Shown here piece by piece: positions 43,343 to 55,350 of a stretch of DNA of 64,000 nucleotides. Source of the stretch: Zygnema cylindricum (lineage: Eukaryota > Streptophyta > Zygnematophyceae > Zygnematales > Zygnemataceae). The translations under genes and the position numbers were made by a program. The stretch is from assembly GCA_037447655.1 (NCBI GenBank), contig JBBHKE010001814.1, positions 273,547-337,546 of the forward strand. Reading direction: 5' to 3'. Each line of letters starts with the position of its first letter. Position 1 is the stretch's first letter. Under the pieces are notes generated by a model. The model was not told the DNA's origin and did not search any database. It saw only the letters and a list, made by a program, of their open reading frames with translations.

Positions 43343-43739
43343 CCAACATTTGGGGCACTCTTCCACTGTAAATTGGAACCCTCCATTGCGAAGGAGAAAA
43401 AGCGACGTTGTTCCCGCACAATTCTTCTACACCAAGCAAAATTGTGCAAGTTCAAAACGGCTTGTACGGATTATATTAAGCACGTTTGGAATCATAAATC
43501 GAAAGGTCCTCGTTTCTTATCCTCGTTTCTCATTAAATGCATTAAAAGGTGTAAAATAAGCAAGGTCTTAAAAAAATGCCGCAATCATTTTTATCAGTTT
43601 ATGGGACTACGCCTATTTTACACCTTGTGTGCTTTTAATACGTATAATCATGCTCAACTATATTTGGGATGTCCCATGTAACCGAAATTTAGTCTTTTTA
43701 TTTTGTTTTTTAGCGAAGATTTACCGTAGTGCAGGTAAT

Positions 43740-45480
43740 AAATGGAATTCTTCAATTGAAAGATTGGCGAAATCACGGAGGAATTTGGATTTTCATGAGG
43801 AAGCCGAGATGTCCGAATTCCAAGACATTGAGGAATCCAATTCCGACATTGGGCCAAATTCGGCTATCAAGTTCAAGAGGGGGAAGCAAGCATTAAACAT
43901 TGAAGTAGACATTCACATGGAATCTTGACATTCAAATTCCCAAATGTCATCAAATTCATAAAATTCAACTAATTCAAAATCAAGTTCATCAAGTCAAAAC
44001 GACTAAAATACAAACAAAGAATCAAATGTTAATTTAAAGACGAGTACATGGGAATTAAGAGGGAGGCAACCGGCTCGCTAATCTTGCGATTGAAAAAGAG
44101 GAAATGTCGAGAATTCTCGTTATTATATCTCGACAACTAGGGAGGAGAATTTCTTCCTGTAGCATTCATTTTGCGAGAACTAGGTCGGCGACGCCCAATC
44201 TCACACCAATCTAAAAAAATTCAGGTGATTGGAGTCTAAATGGCAGCATCATTGGGAGAGGGAGTAAAAGTCCATTGTCGAGAATCCTACATTCAAAAGT
44301 GTTGACCTACCGGAGGGGAAGAAGGCGATCGACCCAAAGTGGGTCTTTAAGACCAACAGTGGTATTTCTGGAAAAGTGAATAAATATAAGGCTAGGCTCG
44401 TTTGTAAAGTATTTCAACAACGAGGAGTCGACTATACGCAGGCATATGCGTTTGTATCTCTGATTACATTTTGTTTTTCACCAATTTTAGATTTGTAATA
44501 CAATTACATTTTGTTCTAACCAATTTTAGCTCTATAAAAGCAGTTTCTAATTCAAGCATTTACATCAAAGGGGAAAAAAAAAATCTTTGCAAAAAATCAA
44601 CAAGTTTATCGTTAATTGTGCCTTCTTTTTAAAGTAACAGACCTTGGAGACGTCCATTACATAATTAAAATTGAAGTTATTCAGTATCTTTACGGTTATA
44701 TAATGTTGAGCCAAGCTCAATTGTTGATGCGGTTTGGCATGTCTAATGCGAAACCATTTTTTGCGCCTATAGATCCCTAGTGCCTATTAACGAAATTGGA
44801 GGAAGAATCTACAAATGACTTCCCTTATCAAGAAGCCACCCAAAGTTTGATGTAGCTAAATGTCGGTACTTAGCCTATCATTGCGGCAATAGTTTCAAAT
44901 GTAAGTCGATTTTGTCACTAAGCAAGAAAACAACATTAGAGGTGTTAAAACGGATATTTATCTATTTGGTTATAACAGTTGAAATCGACTTCATACATAA
45001 ATCGGCAGATCACTTGAAATGTATTATTTATTTTGATTCAGATTGGGGAGGCACCATTGTCTGTGGCAAATCAGCGTAAGGGTACGGGTTTATATGCGTC
45101 GATGCTACGGTTTTGTGGAGTTCATATTTTCAGCCAATTGCCGAATTAAGTTTGACGGAGGTAATGGCAGCTTGTCATGCTCCAAAAGCCTCAATTTGGT
45201 TAAAAGACATGTTGGGTGAATTGAAGATTTCGATTGGCTGTTTGCACATTATTACAGATAGTATGAGCTCCATGACAGTTGTTAAAAATCTTGTCTTTCA
45301 TAAGTGTACCTAGCAAGTTCGTATCCAACGGAATTTTGCGCGTGACTTAGTTACCTAAAAAATGTTGAATATGTATACATGTCGACCTTGGAAGAAGTTG
45401 CACATTTACTAACTAAGAAGGCTACCAATAATGTACTCATACAAGGTCGTCTAATAGGGTTAGCATGATTTTTATTATAA
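43740..45480 (+). pseudogene. Old Ty1/copia pol relic of another lineage
   Basis: The plus strand shows, with many stops and gaps, an RT N-terminus near 44330-44450 (DPKWVFKTNSGISGKVNKY, KARLV, DYTQAYAFV). It then shows VTDLGDVHYIIKIEV near 44635, a broken middle, and an RNase H end at 45113-45313 (ELSLTEVMAACHAPKASIWL, ITDSMSSMTVVKN). 43780-44030 reads as a Ser/Asn-rich linker. The wording resembles common plant copia (TEAEYMAACHAAKEAIWL type) rather than families A-C. Nothing catalytic remains in RT. A CATCAAAGAGGGAGG stretch at 45489-45503 looks like the polypurine tract. Confidence 0.7.
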
Positions 45481-45493
45481 GTTTTCTACATCA

Positions 45494-45503
45494 AAGAGGG
45501 AGG
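45494..45503 (+). other. Possible polypurine tract of the relic
   Basis: AAGAGGGAGG follows the RNase H remnant at the distance usual in copia elements. A possible LTR start TGTTGTGG lies at 45514, but no second LTR was found to confirm it. Confidence 0.4.
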
Positions 45504-45513
45504 TTGGTAGGTT

Positions 45514-48500
45514 TGTTGTGGAAATCATATGTCCTTTGTTACGTCCTACGCCTTAGTTAGAGGTTTGTGAAGACTCATTTTAGTTTTAGTTTTATGAGTT
45601 TATTATTTTGCACATTGCATTTTTTACGGTACAATTTTTAGAGTTATTCACTGCGGTGTACTTGTTGCATTTTATTGTAGTGTGCAACCTTCAATTTCGG
45701 TGTCAAATGTTTTGTAAGGCACCCGTCCGCCTTTGTTTTTGGCGTCATCACTTTCAATGTGTTATGAAGAGTAAGTGGTACTTTGTAGTCGGTCGTAAGA
45801 AGTGTTTTAGTAGGAGTTTATTTTATTGTATAATATCCGCTAAGGAGAAGAAAGAAAAAATTGTAAAATATCTAATGAAATACATGACTTTCATTAGAGA
45901 AACATTTGTAATTCTTTTAATATCTGAGGATTTGTTCACGTTTTCACTCTTTGTAAAGATGTGTAAATTTTTGGATGCCTTTTTAGCGTGATGTCTTTCT
46001 ATCATCGTTGATGTGTAGAATTTGCTGTCCTCTTTGGTGGTAGCATCTATTACACGAGAGATGTCACTTGCAGCGAGAAATGAGTGTTGTCGTTGTGGTT
46101 ATGCAAGGACTCCGCCTATCGTTATGTTGGGACTCCTCTTGTTATGTTGGGACTCCTCTTGTCGTCATGTTGGGACTCCGCCTGTCGTCATGTTAGGACT
46201 CTGCTTGTCGTCATATTGGGACTCCACCAGGCTGAATCTTTGACAACATCTTTTTTTCATGCGCCTAGGCATCGTGAAGGTCGAATGGCATCTACACAAA
46301 TGCTGCGCATAAATCTTAGCTGGAGTTTCACAAAAATATCGAAGATGATTCCCAAGCGCGACATTTGGCGTCACTCGCCCATCATGACAATTTGGCAATG
46401 CCCGTGACAAAGTGGTGCCACTGTACTGGAACAGAAATAAAATGATTAAGGGTGGACCACCATTAGCAAAATAGTAAGGCTATTTACTCCATGCCTTCTA
46501 TTTTCGTATAATTTTGCACTGTTTTTTTTTTTTAGGGAAACGTGTTTACTGGATACTTATCACAATTCTCCAAGCGTATGGAAATAAAGCTCGACCACTC
46601 ACTTTTTTGCTTTTCCAAATTGGCGGAGGAATTGCGCAAACCATCTAATGTGTGGATAGTGTTTTCACAAAAACACTAATCACACGCAAAACGTGTATAA
46701 TTGGTTCACCTGGAAAATGAAAATATCCACGATAAATGCGCGATGTCACCCCAACACGTTGTATAGGCCATGCGCCTTCCGCCATGGTGGATGCAAGTCC
46801 AACGAAATTATCGTCTCACGCTCCATTTGTTATCTATCGACCTTCAAAGGTTGCCGTGGCTTTATGTCATTCCGTTTTAAAATTATTACTTTGGTTTTCA
46901 AAATTCAATTTTTGTAGGAAACTTTTTGTATGAGTCATTTAGTACCTCCGCTAATACAAATATTCCAGTCAAACTTTATATTTGAGAATCTTGTAAGATT
47001 TTGAAAACTTGATTACTAACCTTCGTGGTAAAAAGCACAATGAGCCAATATAGGTGAGAGGTTGTTTACTAACCCGAAAAAATAGAAGATTCTACAAGAT
47101 ATCATGATCACTAAACGTAAACGTAGGACCGCCTAATGGATTTTGGATTTGAGCAAAAATGGTATAAGAGCAAAGGTTTTATTTCTAAAATATGCACAAT
47201 GGAGGAGAAAGCCCACAACTGAGTACAACCGAATGCACATAACTAAACACGAGAGGTTTATTGTAAAAATATACCACGAAAGTAGGCAAAATTGCAAGAG
47301 AATCTAATAGAGTTTACACAAAAAAGAGTAGACAAGTTGAATGTACTCTTGAATTGCCTAAAAGGCACTTGGAGCTATGTCGTGTCCCCTTGTAATTGCA
47401 ACTTTGCGCACTCACTTTGTATTGATTCATGTAACACGATTTTAAAGTGTCCCAATGGCTAAAAACGACATTGTTACTTAAGACTATCACGATTGTATAT
47501 TTCCACAATCTTTATTGTTGCACCTTATTTTTTGTAACTAGTTCTGATGCCACACGTCTTTGCGTGACATTATAGATATAAAACCTTCCACCTTGTGAAA
47601 TTCATGGTTGAGGAAGATGCCTTGGCCTTTGCGCCTTTTGTCCAGTCGTCAAAAAATGCATCGGAATCTCAAAATCTTGAGACGTATGTCAGAGGTTGTA
47701 AAATTCATCGGAATCTTGAGATCGAAAAAAATCTGTACCGGAAAACAAATCATGTCGTGTACTTTTCCTGGCCCTTTGATATTGTCCAAATTTTTTGAAA
47801 ACCTTTAGCACATTTGATGATGTTTCTCTACTTTTCATGAGGTGATACTTTAATTTAAAACACATCTCCGATGTGTTTTAAGGTAACGATTGAAGATGAC
47901 GTGGCTTGATGTGGTCGTGGGTCGAAAAACACAAGACACAACAGGTAGTACATGTTGTCATTTGTTCTTAAATAGAGCGCGGAAAACACCCAAACTATTG
48001 CATCCCCAGGGATGAGTAATATAGTCCACTATAAATAATGACATTCTCTCCTTACATGTACTTATTAACCTTGTGACACATCAAGAACTACACCTTACGA
48101 CATACATACAAAATGATCTCAACACACATAAAATAATACATAACACACGAACCAAATACACAAAGCACTTAACAACTTCAATACACATGATATCTCCGAA
48201 AACTCTTATGTTATCTCAAAGCAACAAAGCTACACTATCAACCATGTTCCTTATCTACGTTTCCTACACTTGACAACTCTAAAGAACTACATCTTAGGTC
48301 CCTACTTTCCTTAACACATTGATATTTGTTATACAAGGCTCTCATGAATGTATACAATTGTGAGCCACCTACATCTGACAAAACAACAAAATAAATAAAT
48401 GCGCATGTTTAGTAACAGGTCTAATTTGCGCCCCCCCCACGGTGATTGTCGCTACACTAAAAACTAACCAGGTTGATAACTCACACTACTCTCAGTCAAC

Positions 48501-50470
48501 ACTAATTTGCTTGTATGTACAAAAATGTCCGTTATATTAATTTGCATCAAACGGCCTGCTTATCACTAAGTTATTCATATTCGAACTTCCCACGTCCACC
48601 TCATTAGGTATGTGCGAGTCATCTGAGGACCTGCACTATTTTGAGTACGCCGACATTTTCGTCAAGGTGCTTTTGGTTGGCAATGCCGTACAGTAACTCA
48701 TTGTCGCGAATAGTCCGTTGTAAACTTGTAATACTTGCCGATTGTCCTCACGCCAGATAACAAAAGTTTGTACCGCCATCGGCCGTAAAGAACAAATCAA
48801 TCCGCTGCGTACTTCTCAAAGCTTCGTACCGTCGCATTAAATGTCGCGACACTCTTCGTATAGGATTGCGTCGTATCTCCACATCCGGATCGCTTCGCGA
48901 TCCTCCAAGTAAGTCCGTACCAATTCACATGAACCTTCGTCGACCGAATACTCCCGTAATTTGCGTACACGCTGTAGCGTATTTATGGCTACACTAAAAT
49001 CTGTGTATACGAAACTAAGTCTTCAAAAACAATAATTATTATCTCTAGATAGACGAAGCTAGGTACCATGTGTATTTGCAGTGCATTGAGCACAAAATGA
49101 TTTGTCACATGTTGAGGGAATTTCTTATTTGTGGGTTATCTACGACTGGCCAAGTGAAGAGTGTGAGTTCACTTATTGTAGTTGAATTCTCATGAATGGA
49201 TTTTGTATATGACGCCAACCAAATATCGATCATACATATTAATTGGTCTTTATGGTTGTTCTTTCTGTAGCTCATTTCACAAGTTGCTGTTAAATTTTGC
49301 AGGGAGGCCATTTGCCTAGCTGTAGGTCACCATCCGAAAAGTCGGTCACCCTTGACGAAGTTCACATCAGCAAAAATAAAATTGCAATCCTCATTAATGG
49401 ACTTAAGGCTGCATTATACTATCTAAAAGGGTTAGAAACTATAAACAAATTGTTATTTGACGAACGAACTTGTTTCTGAGACATGTATCGTAGGCATTAC
49501 CGAGATTTGAGCAGACGACACACTAATTGATTGGAAAACACAGTATTTACAAAGAATTATGGGCATGAGCAATGGTGGCTAAAGAAACGAGTCAACGCAA
49601 CAGTGCAGCTTTGTTAATCGGTTGTAAATTGTCTTTGTTCTTGAATTATCTTAATGTCTTGTCGAAATTTTACCTTGTGACAATTGAAGTAAGGACAAAA
49701 ATAGTGTGCATTAAAGAAGTGTCGATGTGTTTTGGCGTTTTCCAGTAGTTTTGAATTGTTATTATTTGGTGAATTGGTACTGTTCATTGATATTAGAGTT
49801 AAATAACACTAATTGGGTTGCTACTCTATTTGTCCGAAAATCATAACTTAGTTCTAACAGCAATATTTTAGCGTCTACAATGTGCCACGTCTCCTTGCAC
49901 CAAATTAGCATTAAATCCGTATTATACATTCTAATTTTGGATTAAGGCTAATAAGGACGAGCAGTGTAGTCTAGAAGATTTATTTGGTAGACGATACTAT
50001 TAAGTGACATAAGTCACAACGGGCCTTGGAATTAAATTGCAGATTCTAATTGACAAGGTCGCAAGTTTTAAGGAAAGATTTTTAAACTCTTGTTAATCTT
50101 TTGATTTTCATGTTATCGGTTTCACCTTATTACATGGAGATTCTTACACAAATTGTTGTTGTGATTTCAAATAGTACCGCCTTTTTAGAAATGGATTTTA
50201 CGGATTTTTTGTGGGCCCATAGGTAGATTACAAGCGGTACTTTACATTACATTTTTTTTTCTTTTTTCACTACATTTAACGAGTCTAATCTTAAGGCCTT
50301 AGAAAGCAGTCATAAAGAAGAATCGCATAGAAGAAATCTTTTATCTAGTATTAGAAGGTGATGTCGTGGCCACTATATCCTGCAACACGTTATTGTATTT
50401 TGTCGATACAATATTCTCCGGCACATTTCTTATATATATAATTCTAATTTAAAATACTACTCTAATGCTA
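45514..50470. other. Gene-poor interval without recognisable coding sequence
   Basis: Apart from a short repeat at 46100-46235, I see no domain, RNA gene or element boundary in these 5 kb. Frames such as 45608-45991 have no recognisable features. AT-rich, with several poly-T and one poly-C run (near 48427). Its first part may include the decayed LTR of the preceding relic. Confidence 0.45.
46105..46235 (+). repeat. Short tandem repeat around TTGGGACTC
   Basis: ATGTTGGGACTCC(T/G)C(T/C)TGTCGTC-type units of about 20-27 bp occur five times in a row with small differences. Confidence 0.75.
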
Positions 50471-50473
50471 CAC

Positions 50474-51026
50474 CGCCAATCGCTATTAGCGTTGTGTACG
50501 CTAATTCCGTCCCGCTTTTTTTTTTTTTATTCTCCATTAGCGTAGTTCATTCTATTTTTTCTTTATTCTATTTAGGGTTAATTTTTTAGTACCGTACAAA
50601 ATGGAAGTACGCCATCAGTTAATTAGTGTGGTGTACGGATAGTGTCAGACAATACAAAATTGTACATTTTTAAGTGAAAAAGTATAATTAATGAGTTTTA
50701 GTAGCCGCGGACGCATGATAATGTGCGCTCAAAAAAGGGGGTCTGATCGGGTTGTCAAATATCACGTTCGCACATATTCGTCCAGCAACCACGTTTCGAC
50801 TGTGTGAACGTACGATTTGTGTACGATTTGTAAGATTTTGTACAAATACCTATATTAGTGTAAGCATGTTTGCGACCGACATTTATTTTTTTCAAAGATC
50901 CAAATTAGAATTATTAAACAATTAAAATGTATGTTTTTTTTCAAAATTTTCAAATTCATAATTAGCGTAAACCACGGTAATTTTTCATGTACGTTAAAGA
51001 AACTTCTACGCTAATAGCGATTGGCG
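50474..51026. repeat. MITE-like element with 19-bp perfect inverted termini
   Basis: CGCCAATCGCTATTAGCGT at 50474-50492 is the exact reverse complement of 51008-51026. The 553-bp segment has no coding capacity and most of it (50575-51026) is shared with 1-490. No target-site duplication was identified beside the termini. A Harbinger-like remnant lies about 1.1 kb to the right, but a link between them is unproven. Confidence 0.6.
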
Positions 51027-51483
51027 AAGTACTTAACACATATTCGAACAGAGGAACGCGGCAAATGTCGTCGGGCGAGCGATTCGCGGGCTGGTCCAGC
51101 GGCCGCTTTCCGCGAAGCTTCTTCATCTAGCTCGCGTGCTTACCGCCCGTCTTTCCACACCGTACGGCTGCGGTTCCATGGGTTTGAATTTTGACCGTAA
51201 ATGGCGATCCGCCGTTGACCTGAATGTGTCTCTCGTGGGAGGTTTGTCGAGTGTTGGTTCGAACCATAGTTCAAAAGTAGGTGACCGTACGCCCATACAA
51301 TATGCCTATTGTATGCAAAACATACAATATGGCCTTAAGACCCATATTGTATTGGCCGCAAAATGAAATAAAATAGTAACAGGGTTGACATTGCCAAATG
51401 TTGTTGGGTATATTAATAGTTTATTTTAACTGTAAAACAGTTTGCAATGTGAAGTATTTTCTTATATTCAGTTTAACGCACTA

Positions 51484-52100
51484 TTTCTATGTTGTAATCG
51501 ACTTATTATAATTGCTTCTACACCAACAATCTGAACTTTTTTTTTCAGTTCATTACACACTGTTTACACTATTTTTGGGTTGTTTTCGAAATATTATAAT
51601 TGTTTATACAGCCATCAATCTGAACTTTTTATTTTTTTTAGTTCATTGCACAGTGTTTACACTATTTTTGGGTTGTTTTCGACTATTTATAATTGCTTCT
51701 ACACCAACAATCTGAACTTTTTTTTTTCAGTTCATTACACAGTGTTTACACTATTTTTGGGTTGTTTTCGACTTATTATAATTGTTTCTACAACCAACAA
51801 TTTGAACTGCATTGTTTTTTTCAGTTCACTACATAGTGTTTACACTATTTTTGGGTTGTTTTTCTACTTATTATAAAAGTTTATATAGCCAACAATCTGA
51901 TTTTTTTTTTTTTAGTTCATTACACTGTGTTTACACTATTTTTGGGTTATGTTGTAATCGACTTATTATAATTGTTTCTACAGCCAACAATCTGAATTTT
52001 ATTTTTTTCAGTTCACTACACAGTGTTTACACTATTTTTGGGTTGTTTTCGACTTATTATAATTGTTTATACAGCCAACAATCTGAACTTTTTTTTTTTG
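51484..52100 (+). repeat. Tandem repeat of about 93 bp, over 6 copies, with acceptor-like tracts
   Basis: ACTATTTTTGGG recurs at 51568, 51661, 51750, 51844, 51935 and 52031 (spacing 89-96 bp). Most units hold AACAATCTGAA followed by a T-run and CAG, which looks like a splice-acceptor tract. The last unit runs into the transposase-like exon at 52105. Frames through it (FLGCFRxIIIV) are repeat artefacts. Confidence 0.82.
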
Positions 52101-52350
52101 CTTGTATTTTGCACAATATCTCTATTGCACAAAATGAATCTGACATCGATTGGGAGCTTGAGTTTCGAAACGAGCAAGCAAAGAATGAAAGTGCCATTCG
52201 AGAAAGAGCCGCTCGAATTGCAAGGGCTCAGGAACAACGGGGACAACGGGTACAAGAGGTGGAGATGTAGAAAGAAGAATGGGTGGTCCTAGATCCACCA
52301 GAATCCAAGGTAGTGAAGTAAGAGATGTTTTATGTGACCTTATTACTAGG
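52101..52350 (+). pseudogene. PIF/Harbinger transposase C-terminus remnant
   Basis: After the last T-run the plus strand encodes ACILHNISIAQNESDIDWEL followed by a charged, helical stretch (NEQAKNESAIRERAARIARAQ). The CxLHN motif followed by such a tail is typical of the end of the DDE nuclease of PIF/Harbinger transposons (HARBI1-like). A stop at 52268 is followed, in another frame, by STRIQGSEVRDVLCDLITRTW, which resembles the usual Rxx(I/V)RDxL end, so a frameshift near 52260 is likely. The catalytic DDE part was not found upstream. A domesticated host gene is a less likely alternative. Confidence 0.6.
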
Positions 52351-52497
52351 ACATGGACGGGGGCGCATAACGATGACAGTGTTTACATCCCAGACGCCGA
52401 AATGATGGATTTGGATATTGAAGTTGATGACGTTAACCTGACGCTTGATCATAGCAGTTCCGAAGATATTACTGATGACATGGACCTTGATGAGTAG
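52279..52497 (+). CDS. Acidic C-terminal tail after the transposase remnant (uncertain)
   Basis: A frame of 72 codons begins with the VRDVLCDLI segment and ends in an Asp-rich tail (MDLDIEVDDVNLTLD, DDMDLDE). The tail is open to a TAG at 52497. It may be the real C-terminus of the transposase-like protein after a frameshift or splice. No other domain is seen. Confidence 0.35.
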   Translation: MGGPRSTRIQGSEVRDVLCDLITRTWTGAHNDDSVYIPDAEMMDLDIEVDDVNLTLDHSSSEDITDDMDLDE

Positions 52498-52789
52498 CGG
52501 TTTTGATCTGTTGCATGTACGGTGACGAGATGTGCGGTATTGACAGTTAGTTAACTTTTTTCTTTAAATTACACTTTTTTGAACAATATTATCAATTACG
52601 GGCTTAGCAAAATAACTTATACTACAAATGTTTAGTGTGATCTATTACATTCTAATTTCAGTTGAATAGCATACCCAACAATTTTGATTTCTGTTTTCTT
52701 ACATTTGGCTTCCAATTTTTAGTGTTTCTATTATAATTTGTATTTTATGGCCATGGCTATGTCCCGCCTCTTGTTACAATCCTCCCCTA

Positions 52790-52995
52790 TCGCTCTCTGT
52801 CGTTGCCTCACTATCTTCATCTCTTTAATATGCTCTCCTATCTATCTGTTTTGTTTTTCTGTCTCTGTATCTTTCTCTCTGTCTTCGTCTCTTTAATATG
52901 CTATGTTTCTGTCTCTCTGTCTCTGTATCCGTCTCTCTGTTTCTGTCTTTTTGTCTTGTGTGTCTCTTTGTGTCTGTGTGTCTTTTTCTCTCTGC
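52790..52995 (+). repeat. Pyrimidine-rich (CTCTGT)n-like simple sequence
   Basis: Degenerate CTGTCTCTCTGTCT repeats on the plus strand, interrupted by short AT segments. No protein should be inferred from the open frames. Confidence 0.85.
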
Positions 52996-53107
52996 CTTAT
53001 GTCAATTGATGACAATTGATGACAGTGCTCAGTTACACATGCATGTTTAAATACAGAAAAAAGTAGGGTCTTAAAAAAGTAAATAAATACTACTCCCTTC
53101 GGTACAC

Positions 53108-53790
53108 AGGAGACAATATATAGAGTCAGACAAACAAGATACAAAGACAGAGATAGATAGAGACACACAATATACAAAGACAGAGATAGACAGAGACAGA
53201 CAGACAGAGAGACATTTACTATAACAGGAGACAAAACACAGAACACATAGACAGACAGAGAGACAGAGATTTACTATAATAGGAGACAAAATACAGAACA
53301 CATAGACAGACAGAGAGACAAACAGACAGAGAGACATTTGGTACAACAGGAGACAATATAGAGAACAGTATACAAGACAGAGACACATTCGCAGATACAC
53401 TCACAGAGACAACAACAGAGATAGAGACAACGACAGAGACAACAACAACAACAACAAAGACAAATACAAAGACAGATACAACGACAAAGACATAAAACGA
53501 GACAGAGAGACATGGACAAAGACAGAGAGACATGGACACACAGAGACAGAGAGACATTGACAGAGACAGAAAGAGACAGAGTCAGAGTCAGACTCACACT
53601 CAACAGTGACAAAGACAGACAAGATAAGAGACAAAGACAGAGAAAGAGACAGAGACAGAGACAAGATAAGTGACAGAGTCAGACTCACAAAGAGACAAGA
53701 TACAAAGACAAAAACACGGAGAGACATAGAGAGAGATGGAGCCAATGTCAGAGATATAGAGACACAGAGGTTAACAAGAGACGAGAGAAA
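53108..53790 (+). repeat. Purine-rich (GACAGA)n-like simple sequence
   Basis: About 680 bp of degenerate AGACAGAGACAGAGA repeats. It is the complement-type partner of the pyrimidine array at 52790-52995, giving a very long inverted purine/pyrimidine arrangement around a unique 110-bp centre. Confidence 0.85.
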
Positions 53791-54165
53791 ATTGAGAAAA
53801 TACATTAAATTTCATTTTGATATTTTAAAATATTACATAATTCTTCGACTCTAGCTTTGAGTTTTCCAAATATACAAAGGTATGAAAAATAGAAGCATCC
53901 ACAAACATCTTTTCAAAAAAGTTTACTCCTCTCCCAACCACAAAATAAAAACAAAAACTTCTTCGCGTTCGGAACGCACGGATCCCAGATGACGTTCTCC
54001 GACATGCTATCTGCGGATTGCGTGATAAACATGCAACAAAGACATAGAAAATGGCAAAAAATAACAGAGATAAGAACAGGTTGGGGAAATTCGTGACAAA
54101 TTGGGAAGGCTTGGGTCAGGTTTTCAGAGTTTTGGGATATAATGATGAAGATTAAGGGTTATTTA

Positions 54166-54330
<165 letters not shown>

Positions 54331-54384
54331 CTACATATGGATACTAGGTATATACATATATATGTGTTTGTTTATATATATATA

Positions 54385-55007
54385 TGTCGCTCTGGGTTGG
54401 TCATCCGAACTAACGAGGAGAGTTCCTCGTAGTCACGGATAGCTTTGACCGGCCACAGGTCAATACACACAGAGGGGCTTAGGGAGTCACAGAGTATTTA
54501 GAGAAGAGAGATAGGTAAGATTAGGGAGGGATATAATTAGCAAATAGATAAAGTAGGCAAAGAGAAAAAAATAGAAGTGTACGAAAGCCGTAGCTTTAAT
54601 AAATGGTCCACTCAAGACAATGTGTTACAAAAGACTTTGTCTAATAAAGTCAAATTCTATTCCTTGTCTTACTTGACTATGTCTGAATTGCTATTCTTGC
54701 ATTAATGGATGAAGGGATGTATCTTGTCTCTTATGAGTGCCTATTTGTATTCTAATGGTGTCTGTATGAATAATGCACTCTCTAATGTGGTCCAATGAAA
54801 TGATGTCTACACATGCTTGTTCACTTGGATCTGATTATTTACAACTGTATAATTGTAATAATAGAATGACTCCATGTTGTCCAAATCTTGACGTTCGTCC
54901 GTAGAGTTCCACGATGTGACGCATGTCACACAAAATCGGCGATGTGATGCCTGTCACATAAAATCGGCGATACCCGATATTGCCCAAAATCGCCAATAAA
55001 ATTAACA
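54385..55007 (-). mobile_element. 3' LTR of TR-GAG-like element K (623 bp)
   Basis: Starts TGTCGCTCTGGG at 54385 and ends ATTAACA at 55007, followed by CTCCCACTCGAG, a polypurine-type stretch in minus orientation. Its twin lies at 56913-57535, same length, with seven differences in the first 200 bp and none seen afterwards. It contains a TAATAAATGG region and no A-family landmarks. Confidence 0.83.
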
Positions 55008-55350
55008 CTCCCACTCGAGTTTGCGGCGATATGGGTTCGTGTAAAAGATCGCTTTGAAATAACTCTGGGTTGATTCGAAATCGCCTGTAGATACAAAAGT
55101 CGCACTAATCCATGCCAGTGGAGATTGTCGCGTGTCCGTTCGAATTGTGAACCTGTACGGCGTGAAATTTGGAAGGTATGAAATTTCCTCCCACTTTCGC
55201 ATGTGAAATTGTTTTGTTGCATGCTGACAAGTTTTTCATGTAAACATTGGAATCCGATGTGATTCCCTTGTGATTAAACAAGTGGAGCTCGTCCACTTGA
55301 TATGTGTGCTCGAGGATCCCACGTCCGTCGATCTTTGGATTTGTAAATCT

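Noticed and set aside
45608-45991. Hydrophobic 127-residue frame
   Set aside because: No domain, no start context, AT-rich flank; probably chance.
52803-53854. Many Ser/Leu/Val/Cys-rich or Arg/Asp/Lys-rich frames on both strands, resembling membrane or charged proteins
   Set aside because: All lie in CT- or GA-rich simple sequence; the membrane-like character comes from CTGTCT codons.
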